NCBI GenBank assembly: GCA_006386115.1
Contig: VFIW01000013.1
Location: forward strand, 1-64,000
Length of the DNA: 64,000 nucleotides
Reading direction: 5' to 3'
Source of the DNA: Globisporangium splendens
Lineage: Eukaryota; Oomycota; Peronosporomycetes; Pythiales; Pythiaceae
Made by a program: the position numbers and the translations under genes. Positions 46,814 through 56,607 of the stretch are shown in pieces (the stretch's first letter is position 1; each line of letters opens with the position of its first letter). The notes beneath the pieces are model-generated. The model did no database searches. It saw only the letters and a program-made list of their open reading frames with translations, and was not told the origin of the DNA.

Positions 46814-49130
46814 TCAAGCGAGACGAGCCGGCAGACATGGAAGCTTCTCGCCAAGACCGCGTTGCTCTTCGGCGCTTTCAACCCGAAAGACCGCAATGTC
46901 ATCGATATCTACCACGCCCCGAAGGTGGGCACGAGCCGCTTCATGATCCATCCAAACTCCAAGTTTCACCGCTTCTGGGATGTCATCACAGCCGGACTGG
47001 TGTGGTGTTGTATGTGATCACCATGGTACGGAATTGTTGTTTTGCTTTGTTTGACGGATTTTCCGACCGTCGAACCTCAGACTGACCTGTCGAAATATTT
47101 CTCGTTACTATGCTGGCTGGTAGATCCCGATGATGGTCGGCTTCACATACGTGGACTGGAGCAGCTTGAATGCCTTCAACTCCTTTATCAACGTGTACTT
47201 TATCATCGGTAACGACGACGAGCTTCACTGAAAGCACCACCGTTTTCGATCCCTGACAGCTCACGATGACCTTCATGCTGTTGCTGTTGATGTAGATATG
47301 GTGATGACCATCCGAACGGGGTACTTTTCCAACGGCGAAGTGGTCATGGACCACAAGGCCATCCTGCACCACTACTTGCGCTCCTGGTTCATCATCGACC
47401 TCATCTCAAACTTCCCGCTCTCGCTCTTCGTGCAAAACTCGGCGCGCAAGTCCATCAAGATCGTCAAGCTGCAAAAGCTCCCCAAGCTGCTGCGCGTCGG
47501 CCGCTTGCTCAAGTGCTTGAAAGAGTACGCCAAGTACTACAACTTGGCGCTCAGCTTCATCGCACTGGTCATGGGGCTGCACTTGTTTGCTTGCCTCTGG
47601 GCAAATCTGCTCAGCGAATGCTTTGACGGCGACGGCGAACCAATCTGCGACCACAGTGAGGTACATGTTGCTTGGAACTTTCTCTTTTGTTGTACTCGTG
47701 ATAGACTCTTGTTTTGTTTTTCTTTTTGCACCAGATGCCGAGGATGTACATCCAGTGCATCCACAACATCGTGCTCGTGTTTATCAGCATCGCTGAGAGC
47801 ACGACGTACTCGCAAATCTCGCATTTGCTGAATCCGCACACGAACGCAAACATCGAGATCTACTGCGTGAGCGTCACGGCGTTTCTCTTTGGCATGGTGT
47901 TCTCGTCCTTTCTGTTCGGGAACACCCTGTCGCTGCTCATGAGCTGGGACCAGCAGAGCGCTCAATTCCGCAATCGAATGGACATCATCTCAGCCGAGAT
48001 GCGGTACTACGAGTTGCCTGAAGAGCTCCAGGTACGCCTTGAACTGCTCGTTTGGCTCTGTATAAAAACTGCTCCACGCGACTGACCGTTTTGCATCTTA
48101 CTCCTTCAGCACCGAGTTCGCAGAAACTACGATTACCTGTGGATCAATGTAAGTTTGTCACTGAAAGCTGAAAAGTTGAGCAGCAGAACTCACCTTAATC
48201 TTGTTGGGTTCTCATGTCGACACTGCACGCACACAGCAACGCGCGTACTCGGACATGATGCTCTGGAACCAGCCAGAGATCTCGAAGACGCTTCGCACGG
48301 CGATCGCGCTGCATCTGTACAAGGATCTCGTGAAGACCGTGCCGTTCTTTGCTGGGTCGGACCACCGGTTTCTCGGCAAAGTGTGTCTCGCGCTTGAGAC
48401 CGCAGTGTATTTGCCCGGGGACACGATCATTTTCTGCGACGATATCGGCAATATCGCAAATCGATGCCGTCTCGAGGAAGCTCAACAATGCCGAACTCAC
48501 CTTGGATTTGATCCCGACGGCGCTCACGGAAATCACGTCCATGGTGAATCAGATCAAGCGCACCACGGATCGCCTGAATCGCCGCACCCACCAGACCTCG
48601 GACGTGTCTTCGGACGACGACGACCTCGACCTCACAGACTGCGAAAGCCAGATCAACCTGGGCGTCGAGGACGACGAGCAACTCGATCCGCTGCCGCCGA
48701 TCACGACACTGAACGAGGAGTACGAAGAAGAAATGGCGCGACGTGAGAGCAACAGCGTGGTAAGTAGAGCTGGTGTGCGCGTGCCTGGGGTCTTCATTTT
48801 TCATGTACTGCGTGCTGATTTGTATTTTGTTTTCTGTAGTACACACCGCACAATATGTCCACCTCAACAGCTTCTGGTGCTCTGCAGATGCAGCGAGCAT
48901 CAAGCGACATCAAAAGTGCACCACCAGAAAGCAGTGCACAAGCTCCACCCCTGCCAGCACCTTCGCCTTCGACGGATCACAAACCCCAAGCTGATCCCCA
49001 AAGTCGCTTCCATCTCTGCACACAGCGACAACACAGTTTAGACCAAATAGACGATTGTACATTGCTTACCTATTTAAACGCGGAACACGACACTCTGCTC
49101 CTGCAACACACACAAAAAGTCTTGATCTAA
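46814..49130 (+). CDS. Voltage-sensor cation channel, CNBD-type, with lesions
   Basis: Seven exons: 46814-47025, 47124-47208, 47296-47660, 47735-48031, 48110-48148, 48237-48759 and 48840-49130. A further upstream exon ending 46729 is likely. Six membrane segments fit the CNG/HCN/EAG plan: KFHRFWDVITAG (S1), NVYFIIDMVMTIRTGYF (S2), LRSWFIIDLISNFPLS (S3), a Lys/Arg-rich S4 (KIVKLQKLPKLLRVGRLLK), S5, pore and S6, then a C-linker (LPEELQHRVRRNYDYLW). The pore IVLVFISIAESTTYSQISHL has no GYG filter. The cyclic-nucleotide domain starts (LVKTVPFFAGSDHRFL, VYLPGDTIIFCDDIGN) but then breaks: the frame needs to shift near 48440, and about 65 residues of the domain are absent. A second frameshift is needed in S1 near 47000 (LYVITM lies in another frame). 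Either a recent pseudogene or assembly errors. Confidence 0.8.
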
Positions 49131-49196
49131 GTTACTTGTCTATATTTCCGCTATCCCTGACTCACTCGCTCGGGAACCTTCATGGTCTCACCAAAG

Positions 49197-52100
49197 TCAC
49201 TGCTTCTTGTAGTTTGAGATCACCGACGACAGCATCATCTCGACCGTGACCGTGTCCGAGGGTTTCTTGGCACCCTTCTCGGATTTGCCACTGTGCGCAT
49301 TCAGCTTTCCCAGCACAGCGTGGTTCAACTGGGTCTTCGCCTCTCCGAGCTTGAAGATGTCGTGGTCCACAGTGTTCTCCGACACAAGCTTGTAGATGCT
49401 CACGGGTTTCGTCTGGCCGATACGATGGCATCGATCGCAAGCTTGCTCGTCGTTTGTGGGGTTGAAGTCTAAATCATGGAGAATCACCGTGTCTGCTGCC
49501 GTCAGATTGATACCGAGACCTCCGGCTCGCGTCGATAGCAGGAACGCAAAAATGTCCTTGTCTTCGTTGTAAGTATCGATCATGCCCTGGCGCTCCTGCA
49601 CATCCGTGGATCCATCCAGACGCATGTAGCGGTAGTCCATGTGACTCATCAACACCTCGAGCAAATCCAAAAGTTTGGTCCACTGCGAGAAAATGAGCAC
49701 ACGGTGACCCTCGGCCTTGAGTTTGGGTAGCAAGCCTCGCAAGTAGTCGAACTTCGCAGACGCCAGCAGCGTTTCCATCGGTAGTTGCAACTTCTGTAGC
49801 TCTTCGTTGCCTGCGTACTGAACGCACAAGTCATGCAATTCAAAGTCAGAGTAGCTTTCTAGCTCCTTGCGCACCATCGAAATGCTGCACTGAGAGCCAA
49901 AAGCTTCGGCGCGATGCAGGCACCGGCTCATCGTTGACAGCGCTTCGTCGGAAACGTAGTGGTTGCGAAGCAGCACCGGATGGTTCGCGGCTTTCCGCAA
50001 CTGCGTGAAAATCGCAGAGTCGTTCGCTGCGTCATTGTTGCCCTTAGACTTGGCGTTCGAGGTGTCCGAGAGACCCATGAGGATCTGCACCTGACGATCG
50101 AACTTGGTTTTGCTGTTTTTCTTGCGCTCTTTCTCTTCCAGTTTCCTTGCGGCATCGCTTTCTTTCTGCTTAATGACAGACTCGATGAGATCCGTGTACA
50201 CCTTGAGCTGCGTCTCGCCTGGTTGCAACATCTCCACATGCACCGTTTTAGGGACCAATTGGCTGAGCACGTATTTCTTCTCACGGCGTAGGATGAACGG
50301 CGCCAAGATCTTTCGCACTTTGGCGCTCTTCTTCTGCTCGTTCCCGTCGAAGAACATGAGCAACTCGTCGGAGCCGTGGTCAAACATGCGCGGCATGAGG
50401 AAACTCAACAGCGCCAGAAGTTCGTTCAGGTTGTTCTGAATAGGTGTACCACTCAGCACCAATCGATTTCGGGACCGCATGGCCGAGATCCGTTTAAACC
50501 GAGATGTCTTCGAGTTCTTGATACTGTGACCTTCGTCCAGAATCATGTACCCAAAGTGAAAACTGCGCAGGAAGTTGCGGTCGTCTTGACACGAATCCCG
50601 CTCAAAGTACGTATACGTCGTGAGCAGAACGTCGAATTCGTCGGATGCGAGCGACTCCTGGATGTCCAGACGATCTTCCTTAGCGCCATGGTACACCACG
50701 ATGCGGAGCGTCGGCGCGATCCACGCAAACTCGCGCTTCCAGTTGTTCAGCACACTCGCTGGCACGACCACCAGGTGCGGACCACCACACACTCGCGACT
50801 GCTTCGTTTTCGACAAGTGATCCAGCAACAGCAGGAACGAGATCGTCTGCACCGTTTTACCGAGTCCCATTTCGTCCGCTAGCACACCCGAAACGCTGTT
50901 CTCGCACAACAGGAGCAGCCAGTTCACGCCAACGACTTGGTATGGATTGAGCACAAGCGTCTCGCAGATATTGGGGATGTCGTCTTGTGTCACCACTCGA
51001 CGGCCACCCGCACTTCCGTCTGTGGAATTGATGGCCGCGATGGACACATGGTCCTCTTCAGCAGCACCATCGTCATTCTCTGCATTTGGACTTACAGACG
51101 CTGTCGGGTTCCCGGACCAGCTCTTGATCGACTTTCGCAGCTTCTCGGCGATACGTTCACAGTCACGGAGCAACTGACCTACTTCGTCATGTGTTCGCGT
51201 GTGATGGTCCTCTTCTGAATCGTCTTCGCCGTCGTCGCGAGCTTGGGACTTATCACGACGGACTTTCTGGGTTACTGGTTTCGGTTGTTTTCTCTTTTCC
51301 TTCAGGTCAGAAATGCTATGCCATCCGTCCGACGGCGAAGAGCTGCTCTTGCTGCTGCTTTTCTGCTTCTCTCTCTGCTTCCGACCAAACTCTGCCATCC
51401 AGTTGGCTGCTTTCGGGGTGACGCCGTCTTTCTCCTGCTTCAGCTTGAGTTCGTGCACAAACACGTCATCCTCCATGGGCGAATCAACATCGGAATCCAT
51501 CGTCACATCCACTGCCTTGTCGTCATCACCGCCACCATCCTCGTTATCATCGTCTTCGCCATCCGACTCGATGATCACGCGCGTTTTCTTCACACGCGGC
51601 TTCGTTGGCGCGATCTCTTCTTCGTCGACGGCGTCGCTGTCATTACTGAAGTCGTCGTCGACGATCGCGATTGACGCCATGCGCTTCTTTGTCGCGCTCG
51701 TCTGCACGTCGTCGCTGCTCCGCGTCGCACTAAGCTCGCTCACATCTGTCGGACTCGCTTGCTTCACTGGCGACAACAGGGAGATCACAGTCGCAGGATC
51801 CGCCTTTGGTGGCGGTTGCACTTTTTGCGGACCTTTCTGTGTGGAGGATGCGTCGGCGTTTGTTTCTACTGCAGCCGCTGGCTTGGTAAAGTACGAGGAC
51901 ACAAGTTTCGTTGCAGTGCCATTCGCTTGCGGAGTCGGCACTTTCGTTGCGCGTGTTGCTGGTTTCACAAATGATGGTCCCAGCACCGGTCCACTCGCTG
52001 CGCTCAGCGTGACTTTATTGGCCGCCGCGATGTCGATGTCGATGACCTCGTACTTGGTCAGCGTCCCATTCGCGTAAAACACGTCTCTATCAAGCAGCAA

Positions 52101-52385
52101 CAGCACATACCCGTCTTGTAAGCCACACACACGCATATACAGCGAAGAGATGCCATTCTAATAGGTGCATTACCGGAGTTCCAAGAGAGTGACGTCGCCC
52201 TGGCGCAGCACGCTCTGCTTCATCTTCTTGGTGGCGACGATGGACGTTTTGCCGCAGCAGCGCAGTGCCACCTTGGGGCCGCTGAGGTAAACGGCGCCCT
52301 TGCCGCCACACACGCGCACCTCGTCGCCATTGGCCGCCAGCGCGTACTTCTTGCCGCTCACACTCTCCTTCACGCCCAGCGCCAT
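49197..52385 (-). CDS. SMARCAD1: SNF2 remodeler, SMARCAD1/Fun30-like
   Basis: Two exons, 52385-52174 and 52086-49197, joined by an 87-nt intron (GTAATG donor, TTGATAG acceptor), give 1033 residues. The first exon holds a small Cys-bearing N-terminal segment; then comes a long acidic/Ser-rich region with Asp/Glu runs (about 150-300). The helicase core has LADEMGLGKTVQT near 476, DEGHSIKN near 587 (DEGH rather than DEAH, a feature of the SMARCAD1/Fun30/Etl1 group), VLSGTPIQNNLNELLALLSF, the HELICc block VLIFSQWTKLLDLLEVLM near 879, STRAGGLGINLTAAD and CHRIGQTKPVSIYKLV near 959. These ATPases slide or exchange nucleosomes in heterochromatin maintenance and DNA end resection. CUE domains are not obvious. 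It converges on the channel gene with only 66 bases between stops. Confidence 0.9.
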
Positions 52386-53696
52386 GCTGATTGACGATCA
52401 CTCAATTGTTGGTGGGTGTGCAGCAAATAATAAAACAAAAAGCGCGGGAAATGAATAGGATAGGGACAAACGGGTCTGCGACTCGTTTTGACCCAGACCC
52501 GCCAGGATGTCCTCGAAACAGCACAAATAGCATCTTACGGTAGAGCATTGAGCAGCATGCCAAAAGAAGGTCAATTTGATCGAGAAAGTATGAAATGCCA
52601 GTTCACGGTAGGTTTCGGATACGAAGGACTAAAACATGGTCGGATGCGGTATACCGCTTCTCATACCGATACCATACCGGCATTTATTGTTTCTTTTGAA
52701 CTGACGTTTTGACAGACGGACCACCATTGCCTTTACATGAGCCTGCAGCTGACGAGCATAGAGGCAAACGCACACAAACACAATAGCACAGCTGCGCATG
52801 CACCTGGCAGAAGACGCTCTTCCACGCGCCTCTCATGGCATCTCATATAGACAGGCATGTTGGCACGGAAGCCAGCGCCTGCCTTCCTTTGGTCGAGCAC
52901 GTCTTTGACCCAGCAGTGCCGCCGCGACTGGCTTCTCTCCCTCTTCTTTCCTGCAATGGCTCGGTTCTGTGAGTATGCCGTCCTCACGCACACGCTGGAG
53001 CTCGGTGGCGAAATTTTGTGCAAATCTTCAGCAATGCCACGTCACGACGGGCTTTCGTACCTACAGGGGAGGCAGACACAGCGCACTCCACAGTTTTCAT
53101 CCTGAAGCAAAAAGCAGCAGCAAATTTTGTGATCTCGAGGGTATGACTCAGGAATGAATTCCTATAACGTTTGAACATCCGGAATGCCCAAGTGCAAGCA
53201 GGGCAACGTGACGTTGGACGGTCTCCGAATCTTCCACCCTCCCCATCAAGCGGATCCGCTGCATGGACGGGATCATCACGCGGCGGATGAAACCGCCCAG
53301 CTGGTCACTCGGAACATTTTCAGCCAATCGGAGGTCCGTATGAGTGTACCGCGGGCCAGTTTGAAGTGGAGCACGAGCGGACGAGGACGCACTCAGTGCT
53401 GACTAGCTGCATAAACGGGGCAGCGATCAGGGGTACTAATGGTGCTGAGTGCCACTCTTTGGTCTGCCCTCGGGTCCCGTTTGTCCGTGCCTTTGAGTTG
53501 TAGTGTGATTGTGTCACGCGCAAACCAACTGCGCGCTGGTTGAGCTGGAGACCCCTATGCAGCGACTCATCAGTTGGAAACGAGAGCGCTACAGCACAAG
53601 TGAGACTCTCTCTCCCTACCTCCTCCAGCATTGCAGACACCTTCTTCATACAGATCCCATTCATTTTCCACTGTCTAGCACAGCAATCAGTTGACG
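52386..53696. other. 1.3-kb divergent intergenic region
   Basis: Lies between the start codons of the SMARCAD1-like gene and the PX gene. Small frames exist (for example 53184-53402) without motifs. The likely PX-gene initiator is described separately. Confidence 0.45.
53658..53670 (+). promoter_or_regulatory. Oomycete initiator-like element
   Basis: CATTCATTTTCCA matches the TCATTYY initiator core of oomycete promoters, with the following CA as in the GCTCATTYYNCAWTTT consensus. It lies about 27 bases before the ATG of the PX gene, giving a short but plausible leader. Confidence 0.5.
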
Positions 53697-54629
53697 ATGT
53701 CGGCCAGATCCACGCGACGAAAGCTCATCATTGCCAAGCCAGATGAAGACGAGCTGCAAAAGCAGATGCAGGACAAGAAGGCGCAGACGGCGCTGCTGAT
53801 CAAAACCAGCGGCGCGTCAAGCTCAAACCCCATCGCCATGGGCGGCACCGCGATCGAACGCTCCATGGTCTCGCCAGGATCGCTTGCCGTATACAGCGTG
53901 AAACCAGTGGTGTCCACGGAGCACAAAGTCGGCAAGAAGTACACGCTGTTTGCTGTTCATATCCAGAATGCGATCTCCGGACGAAGCTGGGTTGTGCACC
54001 GCCGATACACTGATTTTGTGACTCTGCGAGAACTCATTGGAGCGCACTTCCGATTGTTCAGCGAGGAGTTCCCGCGCCTCCAGCAGCTCACTGAGGAGTT
54101 GTACTTTCCCCGCAAACACAAGATCCGCTCTGGTTTCGGCAAGGTCGTGGAGCACCGTTGCCAGGCGTTCCTGGAGTACTTGATCGCGCTTCATCGCATC
54201 TTGATCAGCCAGAACTACTTGTTCCGAAAAGAGATCAGCGACATTGGATTGTCGATTTTCCGGGGATTTATCGGAAGTAGCGTAGTGCAAAACAGCGCGC
54301 ACAAAGACTACGTGTTCCACAAGCCGATCCGCCCAAGCAACTTGAAGCCAGGGGACCGGTCCCCTGTGAACCAGTGCGGCTCGCTTCAGACTGTGCTTGA
54401 AGAAGACGCCGAGTACGAGGTAGACGAAGACGGAGCCGAGGAGCCGATCGAAAAGTACACGGTGACGGACGAATCGACCGACGAAGCCGACTTTGAGGGC
54501 TCCTCATGCGGTGAGTCCACGGATACGGAGGACGGCGACGAGCGCGACAGCATCTTCCGCCGTCACTCACAAAAGTACTCGCGCAACCGCAAGTCGCTCA
54601 CCTTTTTGAAGCGCCACACGATCTCTTGA
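53697..54629 (+). CDS. PX-domain phosphoinositide-binding protein
   Basis: Intronless, 310 residues from the ATG at 53697. Residues about 77-180 form a PX domain: KKYTLFAVHIQNA (first strands), the phosphate-binding WVVHRRYTDFVTLREL near 97-112 (RRYxxF), a Pro/Phe-rich segment, basic residues (FPRKHKIRSGFG) and a C-terminal helix RCQAFLEYLIALHRI. The C-terminal 100 residues are acidic with Ser/Thr and end in a basic patch (RRHSQKYSRNRKS). PX domains bind PI(3)P and recruit proteins to endosomes. No BAR or SNX-specific extra domain is seen, so a small sorting-nexin-like adaptor is the best description. Confidence 0.88.
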   Translation: MSARSTRRKLIIAKPDEDELQKQMQDKKAQTALLIKTSGASSSNPIAMGGTAIERSMVSPGSLAVYSVKPVVSTEHKVGKKYTLFAVHIQNAISGRSWVVHRRYTDFVTLRELIGAHFRLFSEEFPRLQQLTEELYFPRKHKIRSGFGKVVEHRCQAFLEYLIALHRILISQNYLFRKEISDIGLSIFRGFIGSSVVQNSAHKDYVFHKPIRPSNLKPGDRSPVNQCGSLQTVLEEDAEYEVDEDGAEEPIEKYTVTDESTDEADFEGSSCGESTDTEDGDERDSIFRRHSQKYSRNRKSLTFLKRHTIS

Positions 54630-55016
54630 GAACGCGGCATGGACTGCAGCATTGGAACTGCACGCGCCGACGCTTTCTCACAACAAACCACAAGACGCCT
54701 GCACGCATGAATGCAGACGCAATGCCCACTGTGCGTGGCTGTTTCCAGCCACCACTTTATCAATTTCTTTAGAACCGCCACTACACTGCATGGTGTCATT
54801 ATAAACCCCTGCTGCACATAGAGCTATTTAACCTAAAAAAGGAGCGTGTCTGTGCGTATTATCGTTTTTAATCAATCTATGCTGCGTATCTGCAAAATTC
54901 TCAATATATCGATGCCTATTTTCGTGATTATTGTTGTTCCCGCCGTGTCGTTTGATTGGCCAAAAAAGAAAAAGAAAAAATGGCGCCAAGAGCTACAGAA
55001 GCGTGCAATAACCAAG
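54630..55016. other. Spacer and RNase H2A promoter
   Basis: Includes GATTGGCC (inverted CCAAT) at about 54954 followed by an A-rich stretch. An ATG at 54980 opens only a short frame. No gene seen. Confidence 0.4.
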
Positions 55017-56263
55017 ATGGCTGCCAGTGGCAATGAGCAGGCGGCGAACCTGCAGAAGACGATCCTGCTGGCGAGCGATGTGCCCGAGAACTGCCTCAAT
55101 GGCGTGCCCGTGATGCTTGGCATCGACGAAGCTGGACGCGGGCCCGTCATGGGCCCCATGGTGTACAGCGCGGCGTTCTGGTCCGTGGCGCAGAACGACG
55201 AGATGAGCGCGCTGGGCTTCGATGACTCCAAGGCGCTCACGGCGGAAAGCAGAGAGGGGCTCTTTGAGAAGATGAAGGCGAACAAACAGCTCGGGTAGCT
55301 GCATGTCCCTTCGTTTACGTTCATGCAATATGCTGTTGCTGATGTGTTTATTGTTTGTGCGCGCATGCATTGGGTGTAGATGGATTGTCCGCATGATCTC
55401 TGCGCAGGAGATCTCGGATAAGATGCAGCGCCAGACGAGCAACCTGAACGAAATGTCGCGCAATGCCGCGATCCAGATGATCCGAGAGACGCAGGCGAAA
55501 GGCGTGAACGTGAAGCAAGTGTTTGTGGACACGGTCGGCGATCCGAAGTGGTACCAGACGTTCCTCACGAAGCAGTTCAACAGCACGATCGAATTCCGAG
55601 TCGAGAAGAAAGCCGATAGTCTCTTCAAGGTGCTTTGAAGAATGCTGCTACTTGCATACTGTTGATTTGTGCTAAATTGAGTATGTGGTGGGCATAACGA
55701 TGACAGGTTGTTAGTGCGGCGAGTATTGCGGCAAAGGTGACGCGCGATCGCATCATCGTGGACTGGGAATGGGAAGCTCCAGCCTTGAACTTGCGGAAAG
55801 ATTTTGGCTCGGGGTACCCAAGTGACCCAAAGTGAGTTTCGAGCCTTTCGCTGTGCAAATGTGACTAGATATGGGTATCCATTCACCAGTGTGCTTGTGC
55901 GTGTGACTGCGTAGAACGAAAGCGTGGCTGAGCGAGCACATGGATAACGTGTTTGGCTTCCCAAACGTCGTGCGCTTCAGCTGGGGCACGATTGAACCGT
56001 TTCTGGTAAAGGCCGTCAAAGTCGAGTGGCCCCATGACAAGGAGCTCGAGAAGGTACGTGTTTATAAAGCGATGATGGGAGCATTGCGTAGGTTCTTACA
56101 GCACCGTTCTGAACTGGTCGGTACATGACAGGCAAACGCACCAGCAGGGACCCAGTCGATCACCTCGTTCTTGCAGGCGCCAAAGAAAGACAAGACGCAA
56201 CCAGCAGCCAAACGGCCGCGCTTCTTCGCCGATCGGAAGCTGCAGGACGTCACGGACTTCTGA
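55017..56263 (+). CDS. RNASEH2A: RNase H2 catalytic subunit A
   Basis: Five exons, 55017-55294, 55380-55629, 55707-55831, 55915-56053 and 56132-56263, join in phase to give 307 residues (human protein 299). The catalytic GIDEAGRGPVMGPM lies near 34-48 with the Asp-Glu pair; GFDDSKAL follows; the conserved VFVDTVGDP is near 140-148 and the late acidic site region VVSAASIAAKVTRDR is present. Substrate-sensing Tyr-containing FGSGYPSDP is also present. The enzyme removes ribonucleotides from DNA and degrades RNA/DNA hybrids in the nucleus with subunits B and C. The last exon is a disordered tail with TQSITSFL, a PIP-box-like motif, PAAKRPR (NLS-like) and the terminal LQDVTDF. Confidence 0.95.
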
Positions 56264-56607
56264 GATAGCGACTTGCTGCCTCAAGTGCTCTTGCTATTGT
56301 ACTAGATTAACGCATGAAGAAACGAATTATATACGTCCACGACAACAGATGCCATTGTGCAGATTTCACATTTGTACACTTGTTCTATTTGAAAAGCCTT
56401 CCTGGTCGTTATACTCGAAGACACTCTGCACCACCTTATGTCATCCACGCGCACCATAAGTTTCCTGATTTTCTTGTTCGTTGAGTGGTTGCGCATTATC
56501 CGGATAAACTTCTATACACTGATAAGACGCGTGGGTGCATTCGCGTATAGTAGTATACACCCGACACTCTCACTTTTGAATATTCGCGATCAGACGCACT
56601 AACGACG
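56264..56607. other. Spacer between RNase H2A and PH-PX gene
   Basis: The 344 bases contain the RNase H2A 3' end and the promoter of the next gene. A TCACTCT/CTCACTTTTG-type pyrimidine segment at about 56567 precedes the start. No gene seen. Confidence 0.4.
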
